Source: Lentisalinibacter salinarum (GTDB lineage: Bacteria > Pseudomonadota > Gammaproteobacteria > Steroidobacterales > Woeseiaceae). Taken from it: a DNA stretch of 64,000 bases. Under the pieces are notes generated by a model. That model had not been told where the DNA came from and ran no database searches. It was given only the letters and a program-made list of their open reading frames with translations. Below are positions 34,377 through 45,484 of the stretch, one piece after another. Every line of letters starts with the position of its first letter. The first letter of the stretch is position 1. The stretch lies in assembly GCF_040706555.1 (NCBI RefSeq), contig NZ_JAPDRH010000002.1:1302001-1366000 (forward strand). The letters run 5' to 3'. Made by a program: the position numbers and the translations under genes.

Positions 34377-35854
34377 GGCCGGGGCCCGTTGAAGTCGAGG
34401 AAGAACGGCATGGGGCCGAGGCGGGAGACGCAGTCGGCTTCGAGGTCCTCGACACTGGCTGCGGCGACGAAATCGGCCACCAGCCGGGGCGTGCAACCGT
34501 GGGGCAGCAGTCCGTGGCCCTGTCCGGGTCCCACCACGTGGCGCGCGGTGTCGTATTGCGCGGCGGCACGGTCGCCCCAGGCCGGCGGCGTGACCGGGTC
34601 GAATTCGCCGGAGAGCAGCAGCACCGGCACGTCCGTATCCAGCGGCTCGCGGAAGTCGGGGTCGATCGGCCCCCGGGGCCAGTGGCGGCAGATCTCGCGC
34701 AGCATGTCGAGCTGCTGCTCGCCTATGAATGTCGCCCCCAGCGCCTCCCGATCGATGTCGGCCTCGGTCACGAAAGGCATGTCCTCGGCGCACACCACCG
34801 AGTGGTGCATCCCGATGGCCAGCGACTCGTACATCGACGCCTCGATCATCATGATCTGCGCGGTCAGCGGGCTCAGGTTGCCCCGGGCGCCCTCGTGGAT
34901 GAGGTGGGGCAGAAGTGCGGCGCTGGCCGGGGCATAGGCCAGCAGCCTGACGGCGCCGGCCAGCTCCTGGTTGGAAAAGCGACGCTCGGCCACCTCGCCC
35001 GTAACGGGATGGTTCAGGGTGACCTCCTCGGGGCTGGCCGCCAGCCGGTCGAGCAGGGCGGCGAATTCGGATTCGACGTCCGGGAAGCGGCCGGCGCAGG
35101 CCTCACTCTGCGCGCAGCGAGCGAAGATGGCGTCCACCGCCGCCTGGGCGAACAGGGCGATGTCCGGGCCGAGGACTTCGCCGGCGGGTATCACGCCGTC
35201 GAGAACCACCGAGCGGGTCCGGTCCGGGTAGCGTCGCAGATAGTGCTGGGCCACGCGGGTGCCGTAGGAGATGCCGTAGAGGTTCAGCGCCGGGTAGCCG
35301 AGCGCCTCGCGCACGGCCTCCAGGTCGCGCACGGCGACGCTGGTGGTGTAGTAGCGCGGGTCTGCATCCAGCCCGTCGAGGCACTCGTTAACCAGCGGGC
35401 CGATCTCTTCGGGCTCAGGCACCTCTTCCAGCATGTCTTCGGATTCCGGGCACGTCAGCCGCGCGGATTCGCCGGTGCCGCGCTGATCGACCAGCAGGAT
35501 CGGGCGCTCGCGGCGCAGGGCTTCGAAGGCGCCGCGGTAGGCCACGTAGAAATCGGTGGCCGCCTGTCCGGGGCCGCCGGCCAGCGGCACCACGGGATCC
35601 GATGCGGGCTCCACCGACAGGGCGGGCACCACGGCCACCCGCAGCGCGATCCGGCGCCCGTCCGGGTCGTCCGGGTTTTCGGGCCGCTCCAGCGTGCCGC
35701 AGCGGGCCTTCACCGTCGCCAGCCCCGGCCCGGCGTCCAGGCGGCAGTCCTCCAGCGCCAGCGTGCCCCCCGCGGCCGGCGCTGCCGCGGCGAGGATCGC
35801 CGCGGCGCATGATACGGACAGTGTCAGCGCGAATGTCGTCAGTCGGAAGGGCAC
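34373..35854 (-). CDS. Exported alpha/beta hydrolase (prolyl/tripeptidyl aminopeptidase-like)
   Basis: A 493-residue secreted hydrolase with a GTG start behind GGGAG. The signal peptide (MPFRLTTFALTLSVSCAAAILAAAAPAAG) contains a Cys but no strict lipobox. The fold is that of the proline iminopeptidase/TAP group: VVPLAGGPGQAATDFYV supplies the oxyanion region, ILLVDQRGTGES follows, and LYGISYGTRVAQHYLRRYP carries the nucleophile Ser. The late LLLSGEFDPVTPP gives the Asp and GPGQGHGLLPHGC the His. Four or more cysteines in the mature part suggest disulfides. It is translationally coupled to the ABC exporter, which suggests it processes or detoxifies the exporter's substrate, but this is inference. 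Confidence 0.88.
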   Translation of the reverse strand: MPFRLTTFALTLSVSCAAAILAAAAPAAGGTLALEDCRLDAGPGLATVKARCGTLERPENPDDPDGRRIALRVAVVPALSVEPASDPVVPLAGGPGQAATDFYVAYRGAFEALRRERPILLVDQRGTGESARLTCPESEDMLEEVPEPEEIGPLVNECLDGLDADPRYYTTSVAVRDLEAVREALGYPALNLYGISYGTRVAQHYLRRYPDRTRSVVLDGVIPAGEVLGPDIALFAQAAVDAIFARCAQSEACAGRFPDVESEFAALLDRLAASPEEVTLNHPVTGEVAERRFSNQELAGAVRLLAYAPASAALLPHLIHEGARGNLSPLTAQIMMIEASMYESLAIGMHHSVVCAEDMPFVTEADIDREALGATFIGEQQLDMLREICRHWPRGPIDPDFREPLDTDVPVLLLSGEFDPVTPPAWGDRAAAQYDTARHVVGPGQGHGLLPHGCTPRLVADFVAAASVEDLEADCVSRLGPMPFFLDFNGPRP

Positions 35855-35929
35855 AACCGCTCCCTGCAGTCCGCACGAAAGTGCGCAATACTGCGGCCCG
35901 GCCTGCCTGCTGTAAAGACGGTTTCCCCT

Positions 35930-35957
35930 TTGCTCCCGTTAGTCAGGCACTTAGAAT
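35930..35957 (+). promoter_or_regulatory. Possible mnmG promoter
   Basis: TTGCTC and TAGAAT (5 of 6 to the -10 consensus) are 16 bases apart within the 224-base gap. The predicted start near 35964 leaves a leader of about 115 bases. Confidence 0.45.
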
Positions 35958-36078
35958 GTGCCGCCTGCCGCCGCGTGCCAGCCTGCCCACTGCTGCCACC
36001 ACGGCTACACTGACGGGACCGGCTCGCTCCGCTCGCGACTGCGGCATCTCGATTTCTGGATTTACAAGACCCTTTGCC

Positions 36079-37989
36079 ATGGACAACGGACGTCACTACG
36101 AAGTCATCGTCATCGGCGGCGGCCACGCCGGCACCGAGGCAGCTCTCGCCGCCGCGCGCACCGGCGCTTGTACTCTGCTGGTGACCGACAATCTGGAGAC
36201 GCTGGGCCAGATGAGCTGCAACCCGGCCATCGGCGGCATCGGCAAGGGCCACCTCACCCGGGAAGTGGACGCGCTGGGCGGCGCCATGGCCCGGGCCATC
36301 GACCGCGCCGGCATCCAGTTCCGCACGCTGAATGCGAGCAAGGGGCCCGCGGTGCGGGCCACACGCGCCCAGGCGGATCGTGCACTCTACCGTCAGGCGA
36401 TCCGCGGCCTCCTGGAGAACCAGCGCGACCTCACCCTGTTCCAGCAGTCCGTGGACGATCTCATCGTCGAAGGCGAGCGGGTCCGCGGCATCGTCACCCG
36501 GCTCGGGCTGCGACTGTATGCCGAGACGGTGGTGCTCACCGTCGGCACCTTCCTCGGCGGCCGCATCCACATCGGCCGGGAGCATTTCGGCGGGGGCCGG
36601 GCCGGCGACGCCCCGGCGCTCCGGCTCGCCGAGCGGCTGCGGGAGCTGCCGATGCGGGTGGGCCGGCTGAAGACCGGCACGCCGCCGCGCCTGGACGGCC
36701 GCACGCTCGACTTCGGCCGCATGCAGCCGCAGCCGGGCGACGAGCCGGCGCCGGTGTTCTCCTTCCTGGGCAGCCGGGAGGAGCATCCCCGCCAGGTGCC
36801 CTGCCATATCACCCACACCTGCGAGGCCACCCACGAGATCATCCGGGCCTCGCTGGGTGAGTCCGCCATGTTCAGCGGCAACATCGAGGGGGTGGGCCCG
36901 CGCTATTGCCCGTCGGTGGAGGACAAGATCCATCGCTTCGCCGACCGCAGCTCCCACCAGATCTTCGTGGAGCCCGAGGGGCTCACCACTCACGAGGTGT
37001 ACCCGAACGGCATCTCCACCAGCCTGCCGTTCGAGGTGCAGGAGCGCTTCGTGCGCAGCATTCCGGGCTTCGAGAACGCGCACATCACACGGCCGGGCTA
37101 TGCCATCGAATACGACTTCTTCGATCCGCGGGATCTGAGCCCGAGTCTGGAAACCAAGGAAATTCAAGGGCTTTTCTTCGCCGGTCAGATCAACGGCACC
37201 ACGGGCTACGAGGAGGCCGGTGCCCAGGGGCTGGTGGCCGGCCTGAATGCTGCACGAAAAGTGCAGCAAAAATCGCCCTGGACGCCAGGCCGGGAGGCGG
37301 CCTACATCGGCGTGCTGATCGACGACCTGAACACCCGCGGCGCCAGCGAGCCATACCGCATGTTCACCAGCCGCGCCGAGTACCGGCTGCTGCTCAGGGA
37401 GGACAATGCGGATCTGCGCCTGACCCCGGTCGGCCGGGAGATGGGCCTGGTGGACGACGAGCGCTGGCGGCGTTTCGAGGCGAAACGCGAGGCGGTGGAG
37501 CAGGAGCGTGGCCGGCTGCAGGCCTGCCTGGTCCGTCCGGCCGACGTGGCCGCCGACGAGGCCGGACGGCTGCTCGGCGGTCCGCTTTCCCGGGAGGCGC
37601 GGGCTCTCGAGCTCCTCCGTCGCCCCGAGCTCGACCATGCCGCGGTCACGGCCCTCGCCGCCGTGGGTCCGGACACCCTCGACGAGGCCCATCCGCCGGA
37701 GGAGGCGGAACAGATCCGTCTGCAGGTGGAGGTGGGCGTCAAGTACGAGGGCTACATCGAACGCCAGCAGCGGGAGATCGCCCGCCATGCCCGCCAGGAG
37801 CACCTGGCGCTGCCGGCCGATCTCGACTACGCGCACGTGCAGGGGCTGTCCAACGAGGTGCGCCAGAAACTGGCGGCGGCGCGGCCGGCGACCATCGGCC
37901 AGGCCTCCCGGCTGGACGGGATGACGCCTGCCGCCGTCTCGCTGCTGCTGATCCATATGAAGAAACGCGGCCTCAGGCGCAGCGCCTGA
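36079..37989 (+). CDS. mnmG: tRNA uridine-5-carboxymethylaminomethyl modification enzyme MnmG (GidA)
   Basis: FAD enzyme that works with MnmE on wobble uridine 34 of tRNA. It has 636 residues (E. coli 629) from the ATG at 36079 (MDNGRHYEVIVIGGGHAGTEAALAAARTG). The FAD Rossmann motif is at residues 9-20, followed by the family signature NPAIGGIGKGHLTREVDALGG and later GTPPRLDGRTLDF. FAGQINGTTGYEEAGAQGLVAG and NTRGASEPYRMFTSRAEYRLLLREDNADLRL complete the FAD/NADH region, and the helical C-terminus binds MnmE. In most gammaproteobacteria rsmG follows directly; here the next partner, rsmG, lies about 20 kb away. Confidence 0.98.
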   Translation: MDNGRHYEVIVIGGGHAGTEAALAAARTGACTLLVTDNLETLGQMSCNPAIGGIGKGHLTREVDALGGAMARAIDRAGIQFRTLNASKGPAVRATRAQADRALYRQAIRGLLENQRDLTLFQQSVDDLIVEGERVRGIVTRLGLRLYAETVVLTVGTFLGGRIHIGREHFGGGRAGDAPALRLAERLRELPMRVGRLKTGTPPRLDGRTLDFGRMQPQPGDEPAPVFSFLGSREEHPRQVPCHITHTCEATHEIIRASLGESAMFSGNIEGVGPRYCPSVEDKIHRFADRSSHQIFVEPEGLTTHEVYPNGISTSLPFEVQERFVRSIPGFENAHITRPGYAIEYDFFDPRDLSPSLETKEIQGLFFAGQINGTTGYEEAGAQGLVAGLNAARKVQQKSPWTPGREAAYIGVLIDDLNTRGASEPYRMFTSRAEYRLLLREDNADLRLTPVGREMGLVDDERWRRFEAKREAVEQERGRLQACLVRPADVAADEAGRLLGGPLSREARALELLRRPELDHAAVTALAAVGPDTLDEAHPPEEAEQIRLQVEVGVKYEGYIERQQREIARHARQEHLALPADLDYAHVQGLSNEVRQKLAAARPATIGQASRLDGMTPAAVSLLLIHMKKRGLRRSA

Positions 37990-38015
37990 TGGAGAAGGCC
38001 CGGCGGGAGAAGGCC

Positions 38016-39704
38016 ATGAATGCAACCAGAGCCATGGTGGCAGCGGCGGCATTGCTGCTGGCTGCCTGCGGTGGGTCCGGCGACACGGCCGGGGAGACCC
38101 CAGACGCGAAGCCGCGCCAGGCCGCGCCCGAGACCGCCGACCCGGCTGCCGACCAGGGCCCGGACTTCCTTCGCCGCGCCATCTCGGCCGAGCCGGAATC
38201 GCTGGATCCCCATCTCGCCCGCAGCGTGCCCGCCACCAAGGTGCTCGGCGACCTGTTCGAGGGACTGCTGACCCTGGGGCCCGATGGCAGCCTGCAGGCG
38301 GGTGCGGCGTCCGGTTGGGAGTCCGGCGACGACGGCCTGACCTGGACGTTCCACCTGCGCGAGGGCCTTGCCTGGTCGAACGGCGACCCCCTGACGGCGG
38401 AGGATTTCGTCTGGAGTTTCCGCCGCCTGGTGGATCCGGCCACCGGCGCGTTCTATGCCAGCAACCTGGCGCCGCTGGCCGGCGCCCGGGCCATCATGGC
38501 CGGCGAGGCCGCCCCGGACACGCTCGGGGTGATGGCGCCGGATTCCCGCACGCTGGAGATCCGTCTGGCACACCCGCTCGGCGACCTCCTCCATCGGCTC
38601 GCCCATCCCAGCACGGCGCCGGTGCACCGCCCCTCGGTGGAGCAATGGGGCGACGACCATCCCGCGCCGACGCGCCTGGTCAGCAACGGCCCCTACCGAT
38701 TGGTGGAGCGGATCATCGGCGGGCACATCGGCCTGGAGAAGAACGGGTTCTACCGGGATCCCCTGTCGGTGCCGATCGAGCGGGTGCGCTACCACCCGCT
38801 GGAAGACGAGACCGCCGAGTACAACCGCTATCGGGCCGGCGAGCTGGACGTGACCGCACGGGTGCCGGCGCCGGTATTCGCCGACGTGGGCATCGAGCGC
38901 CCGGGTGAGCTGCGGGTGGCGCCCTATCTCGGCGTCTACTACGTGGGCTTTAACCTGAACGAACCGCCGTTCGCCGATGCCCCCGGACTGCGCAAGGCCC
39001 TGTCGCTCGCCATCGACCGGGAGCGCCTCGCCGAGGCGGTCATGGGCCGCGGCGAACGGCCTGCCTGGAGCTGGGTGCCGCCGGCCGTGCAGGACTATAC
39101 GCCGCCCGGTTTCGGCTACGCGCAGGCCGGCGCCGAGGCCCGGGCGGAAGAGGCGCGCCGCCTCTACCGGGAGGCGGGCTACGGCCGGGACCGGCCGCTG
39201 GCCTTCCAGCTGCGTTACAACACCAGCGACGAGAACCGCCGCATCGCCGCCGCGCTCCAGTCCATGTGGCGGGAGGTGCTCGGCGCGGAGGTCGAGCTGG
39301 TGAACCAGGAGTTCCGGGTGCTGATCGCCGAGACCCGCCGCGGCGACGTGCCCGGCATGTTTCGAGGCAGCTGGATCGCCGACTACGACGACGCGGGCAA
39401 CTTCCTCTCGGTGCTGACCTCGGGCAGCAGCGCGAACCAGTTCGGCTACGCCAACCCCGCCTATGACTCGCTGGTGGCGGCCGCCATGCGCGAACAGGGC
39501 GGGGAGGAGCGCGCCTCGCTGTTCGCGAATGCCGAGAAAGTGCTGCTGGCCGATCACCCCGTCCTGCCGCTCTATTTCTACGTGAGCAAGCACCTGGTGC
39601 ACCCGCGGGTGCGCGGCTGGGTGGATAATCCCCTCGACTACCATTACTCCCGTTACCTGCGCCTGCGCGAGATCGAACCCGAAGCCCCGGATCCCGGAGA
39701 CTGA
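38016..39704 (+). CDS. Peptide ABC transporter substrate-binding lipoprotein (OppA/DppA type)
   Basis: Extracytoplasmic solute receptor of 562 residues. The ATG at 38016 follows GGGAGAAGG and gives a lipoprotein signal MNATRAMVAAAALLLAAC with the lipobox LAAC. An ATG at 37989 is in frame but adds charged residues before the signal. Family 5 signatures are SAEPESLDPHLARSVPATKVLGDLFEGLL, LTWTFHLREGLAWSNGDPLTAEDFVWSFRRL, VSNGPYRLVERIIGGHIGLEKNGFYRD and YVGFNLNEPPFADAPGLRKALSLAIDRE. It heads a four-gene importer cluster, with 2-base spacing or overlaps throughout. Oligopeptides are the likely ligand, but murein peptides or nickel complexes are alternatives. Confidence 0.93.
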   Translation: MNATRAMVAAAALLLAACGGSGDTAGETPDAKPRQAAPETADPAADQGPDFLRRAISAEPESLDPHLARSVPATKVLGDLFEGLLTLGPDGSLQAGAASGWESGDDGLTWTFHLREGLAWSNGDPLTAEDFVWSFRRLVDPATGAFYASNLAPLAGARAIMAGEAAPDTLGVMAPDSRTLEIRLAHPLGDLLHRLAHPSTAPVHRPSVEQWGDDHPAPTRLVSNGPYRLVERIIGGHIGLEKNGFYRDPLSVPIERVRYHPLEDETAEYNRYRAGELDVTARVPAPVFADVGIERPGELRVAPYLGVYYVGFNLNEPPFADAPGLRKALSLAIDRERLAEAVMGRGERPAWSWVPPAVQDYTPPGFGYAQAGAEARAEEARRLYREAGYGRDRPLAFQLRYNTSDENRRIAAALQSMWREVLGAEVELVNQEFRVLIAETRRGDVPGMFRGSWIADYDDAGNFLSVLTSGSSANQFGYANPAYDSLVAAAMREQGGEERASLFANAEKVLLADHPVLPLYFYVSKHLVHPRVRGWVDNPLDYHYSRYLRLREIEPEAPDPGD

Positions 39705-39706
39705 CC

Positions 39707-40624
39707 TTGTTGCGGTATGCGCTGACGCGGCTCGCGAGCGCCATCCCGACACTGCTGCTGGTGGTGGCGCTGGCCTTCGTGCTGGTGCGCGCCGCGCCCG
39801 GCGGCCCCTTCGACACCGAGCGCCGCCTCAGCCCGGCGATGGAGCAGCGCCTGGCCGAGGCCTATCACCTGGACGAGCCGCTGCCGACCCAGTTCCTGCG
39901 TTATCTCGGCGGTCTGCTGCAGGGCGACCTCGGCCCCTCCTACCGCTACCGCCAGTCGGACGTGAGCGAGCTCATCGCCGACGGTTTCCCGGTTTCGCTG
40001 AAAATCGGCGGCCTCGCCATGCTGCTGGCGGTGGTGCTGGGCATCGCCGCCGGCACGCTGGCCGCGCTGCGCCAGAACCGCCTGGCCGACCACGTGGTCA
40101 TGGCGCTGTCGATGACCGGCATCTCGGTGCCGAACTTTGTCGTAGCGCCGGTGCTGGTGCTGGTCTTCGCCGTCGTGCTGCGCTGGCTGCCGGCCGGCGA
40201 CCTCGCCTCGCCCGCTCATTACGTGCTGCCGGTGATCGCGCTGGCGCTGCCCCAGCTCGCCTATATCGCGCGGCTGACCCGGGCCAGCATGATCGACGTG
40301 CTGAAGAGCCCCTATATCCGCACCGCCCGGGCCCAGGGGTTGTCCGAGCGCAGCATCGTGATGCAGCATGCCCTGAAGCCGACGCTGCTGCCGGTGGTCT
40401 CCTACCTGGGGCCGGCCACGGCGGCCATCCTCACCGGTTCGGTGGTCATCGAGCAGATCTTCAACCTGCCGGGACTCGGCCGCTTCTTCGTCCAGGGCGC
40501 ACTGAATCGGGACTACACGCTGGTGATGGGCGTCGTCGTCTTCTACGGCGTGCTGATCGTGCTGTTCAACTTCGTGGTCGATCTCCTCTACGGCCTGCTC
40601 GACCCGCGGGTGCGTTACCGATGA
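39707..40624 (+). CDS. Peptide ABC transporter permease (OppB type)
   Basis: Inner-membrane permease of 305 residues with a TTG start behind CGGAG, two bases after the receptor stop. It has six membrane segments: near 8-30 (ALTRLASAIPTLLLVVALAFVLV), 100-122, 135-157, 168-186, 228-250 and 275-297. The EAA-type cytoplasmic loop is YIRTARAQGLSERSIVMQHALKPTLLP, which contacts the ATPase. It overlaps the next permease by 4 bases. Confidence 0.95.
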   Translation: MLRYALTRLASAIPTLLLVVALAFVLVRAAPGGPFDTERRLSPAMEQRLAEAYHLDEPLPTQFLRYLGGLLQGDLGPSYRYRQSDVSELIADGFPVSLKIGGLAMLLAVVLGIAAGTLAALRQNRLADHVVMALSMTGISVPNFVVAPVLVLVFAVVLRWLPAGDLASPAHYVLPVIALALPQLAYIARLTRASMIDVLKSPYIRTARAQGLSERSIVMQHALKPTLLPVVSYLGPATAAILTGSVVIEQIFNLPGLGRFFVQGALNRDYTLVMGVVVFYGVLIVLFNFVVDLLYGLLDPRVRYR

Positions 40625-41486
40625 CCGCCTCCGCCGTGCCGGGCGGCCTCGGCCGCCACGCGCTCGCCGCGCTCGGCCGCAACCGGGCGGCCGTGGTCTC
40701 GGCCTGCCTGCTCGGCCTGATCGTGGTGCTGGTCATCGCCGGGCCGTGGCTGAGCCCCCACGACTATTACGAGACCGACTTCGACCGCATCCTGGCGCCG
40801 CCGTCGCTGGCCGGCGGCCACCTGTTCGGCACCGACGACCTGGGCCGGGATCTGTTCGTGCGCACGCTGACCGGCGGGCGCATCTCGCTCGCGGTCGGCG
40901 TCGTGGCCACGGCCGTCAGCCTGCTGATCGGCGTGGCCTGGGGGGCGGTCGCCGGCTACCTGGGCGGGCGCATCGACCACCTGATGATGCGCGTCGTCGA
41001 TATCCTGTATGCCATGCCGTTCATGTTCTTCGTGATCCTGCTGATGGTGGTGTTCGGCCGCAACATCCTGCTGATCTTCGTCGCCATCGGTGCGGTGAAC
41101 TGGCTGGACATGGCCCGCATCGTGCGCGGCCAGACGCTCAGCCTGCGCCAGCAGGAGTTCGTGGAGGCAGCCGAGGCGACGGGCGTGTCCACCTTCTCGA
41201 TCCTGCGCCGCCACATCGTGCCGAACCTGCTCGGCGTGGTGGTCGTGTACGCGACGCTGACCATCCCCCAGGTGATCCTGGTGGAGTCCTTCCTGAGCTT
41301 CCTCGGCCTCGGCGTGCAGGAGCCCATGAGTTCCTGGGGCTCTCTGGTGCAGCAGGGTTCCCGCCTGATGGAGACCGCGCCGTGGATGCTGGTCTTCCCC
41401 GGCCTGTTCCTGGCGACGACGCTGTTCTGCTTCAACTTCCTCGGCGACGGTCTGCGCGACGCGCTGGACCCCAGGGACAGGCCCCG

Positions 41487-41490
<4 letters not shown>
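40621..41490 (+). CDS. Peptide ABC transporter permease (OppC type)
   Basis: Second inner-membrane permease, 289 residues, starting at an ATG that overlaps the OppB-type stop. The N-terminal segment is AAVVSACLLGLIVVLVIAGPWLS. The OppC signature HLFGTDDLGRDLFVRTLTGGRISLAVG follows. The EAA loop is RQQEFVEAAEATGVSTFSILRRHIVPNLLG. The C-terminus ends FNFLGDGLRDALDPRDRPR, the usual OppC ending. The stop overlaps the ATPase start (ATGA). Confidence 0.95.
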
Positions 41491-43340
<1,850 letters not shown>

Positions 43341-44824
43341 CGGTCAGCAGGCCGTTGCCGTACTCCGCCTGCATGCGGTAGTCCCCGCCGTCGGGCACCA
43401 GCATGCCGGCCGCGATCAGCGTCTCCAGCTGCCCGGCGGCGTCGGGGGCGATGCTGCGCACCTGCTCCACCACGCTGACCGGGATGCGCAGCTCCAGGGT
43501 ACCCGTCAGCCGCCCCAGGAGCTCCCGCGGCTCCAGCGGCGGGCCGGTATCGCCCCCGGCGGCCAGGGCGAGGTAGCTCGTGAGCCGCACCTCGCCGTCC
43601 GGCAGCGCGATGCCGAGCTTGCGCAGGTCGAATACCGGTCCCTCCGCCACCAGCCGGGACAAGTCCGCCTCCATCAGCCGGTATGCCTCCCCGGGCGGTA
43701 TGTGCGAACCCGCTCCCTCGAGTGTCTGGATGGTTTCCGAGAGGGATGCCAGGCTGGGCTCATGCAGGTTCTGCATCGCCAGCTCCAGGCTGAGGGAGAC
43801 CGGGCCGGGCCCGCCGCCCTCGATGCGGCCCACCTGGAGTTCCGTGGTGCCGGAGAGGAGTTCGCCCTGCAGCTCGCCGTCGGAGGTGAGCCGGATGTCC
43901 TGCAGCGAGACGCCCCCGTCGTCACCGGTGACGGCGACCGTGTCGATGGTCACGGCCGCCGGGCCCACCGGGATGCCGTTGGCGGAGTAGCGCTGGACAC
44001 TGTCGCCCTCGATGTCGACGATGCGCACCCGCACGGTCCCGCCGCCGGCTCCGTCCCGGGCCACGAGCTCGAAGCCGCCGATGCGCCCGCGGGTGTGGAT
44101 GCGGCGGCCGTCGGCGCTGATGTCGGCATCCAGGCTCGCTGCCTCCCAGCTGATGCGCCCGTCGGCTTCCGGCAGTTCCCGGGAGCCGGCCTGCAGGCGG
44201 AACTCCGCATGCGTGCTGCCGTCCAGCGCCATGCTGGTCACCAGCCGTCCGGGCAGCGGCACCGCATCACGGTCGCTGCCCGGGTCCAGGCTGAACGTGG
44301 ACACCGCCCGGGAGAGCCCCGGCCGGAACGGCGCGTCGGCGCCGCGCGGCAGCGGTCCGTGCTCGATACGGGTGTCGATCACGATGGCCGGCTCGTCGGC
44401 GAACACTTCGCCGCCGGCCAGTTCCCGCAGGGCCTCGGTGGTCCGGGGGTCCGTGATGACGATGCGGTGACGGCTGTCGCTGGAGAACCAGCGGCGGCGG
44501 TATTCTTCCGTGACTATGGCCATGCCGGGCCGTTTGTCCGCGCCCGCATCCAGCCGCTGCTCGAGCTTGCGCTCGGTGAACGAGCCCAGGAACCAGGGCG
44601 CCGCCAGCAGCACGGCGAAGAGTCCGAGTACCAGAAAGAACAGGAATTTCTTCACGGCCGCTCCGGGCGCGGGGGCAGAGGCTGCCGATGCTATCACAGC
44701 GTCCGCACGGGCCAGGCGGGGCAGCGGGCCCCGACAGGTGGACGGATATTCGCTAGAAATCGGCGATGACACTCACTACCATAGCGGCCTTGTTCCGACC
44801 CCCAGCCAACACACGGGTATCAGC

Positions 44825-45442
44825 GTGCTCACACTGACCTTCAAGCGTGCGGCCCTGCTCGCCGCAGCCCTGCTCCCCCTTTCCGTCCCCTTCAGCGCCG
44901 GCGCCGCCGGCGATGCGGAGCGGGGCGAGGCGCTCGCCTATACCTGCCTCGGTTGCCACGGCATCGAGGGCTACCGCAACGCGTATCCCTCCTTCCGCGT
45001 GCCGAAGCTGGGCGGCCAGCACCCGGAGTACATCGTGGCGGCGCTGAAGGCCTACAAGGCCGGCGAGCGGCCCCACGACACCATGAAGGCCCAGGCCAGT
45101 TCGTTCTCCGAGCAGGAGATGCAGGATATCGCCGCGTACTTCGCCACCTGGGGCGAGGCAAAGGCCGAGCCGCAGCCGGACGCGCCGGAGGGAGCGCCGG
45201 AGAAGCTCTCCACCTGCGTGGCCTGCCACAGCGCCAACGGCATCAGCCAGTCGCCGGAGTGGCCGAATCTGGCCGGCCAGCACGAGAGCTATCTCGCCCA
45301 CGCGCTCGAGCAGTACAAGGACGGCACGCGGGTGAACGCGGTCATGGCGGGTATCGTCACCTCGCTGACGCCGCAGGACATGCGCGCCCTGTCGGCCTAC
45401 TTCGCCGAGCAGAAGGGCCTGTTCACCACCGTAGACGACTAG
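44825..45442 (+). CDS. Dihaem c-type cytochrome (c4-like)
   Basis: Periplasmic electron carrier of 205 residues with a GTG start and a signal peptide (VLTLTFKRAALLAAALLPLSVPFSAGA). Two class I haem domains follow, each with a haem-binding CxxCH: CLGCH near residue 42 and CVACH near residue 133. Met ligands are probably in HDTMKAQASSFSEQEMQDIAAYFA and NAVMAGIVTSLTPQDMRALSAYFA. The two domains are similar to one another, as in cytochrome c4, which feeds electrons to terminal oxidases. No good ribosome binding site precedes the GTG, so the start is less certain than the gene. Confidence 0.93.
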   Translation: MLTLTFKRAALLAAALLPLSVPFSAGAAGDAERGEALAYTCLGCHGIEGYRNAYPSFRVPKLGGQHPEYIVAALKAYKAGERPHDTMKAQASSFSEQEMQDIAAYFATWGEAKAEPQPDAPEGAPEKLSTCVACHSANGISQSPEWPNLAGQHESYLAHALEQYKDGTRVNAVMAGIVTSLTPQDMRALSAYFAEQKGLFTTVDD

Positions 45443-45484
45443 AGTCCGGGGGCAGAGCACCGGGCGGCGCCGGACCGTAGCCGG

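Noticed and set aside
37989..38015. ATG at 37989 overlapping the mnmG stop as the start of the peptide-binding lipoprotein
   Set aside because: It would put nine charged residues before the lipoprotein signal. The ATG at 38016 has a better ribosome binding site and a standard signal.
35839..38052. 737-codon minus-strand frame opposite mnmG
   Set aside because: mnmG is intact and full length on the other strand, and the antisense protein has no recognisable features.
45443..45484. Terminator between the cytochrome and photolyase genes
   Set aside because: Only a 6-bp GTCCGG/CCGGAC pairing with a long loop and no T-run could be drawn, which is too weak to call.
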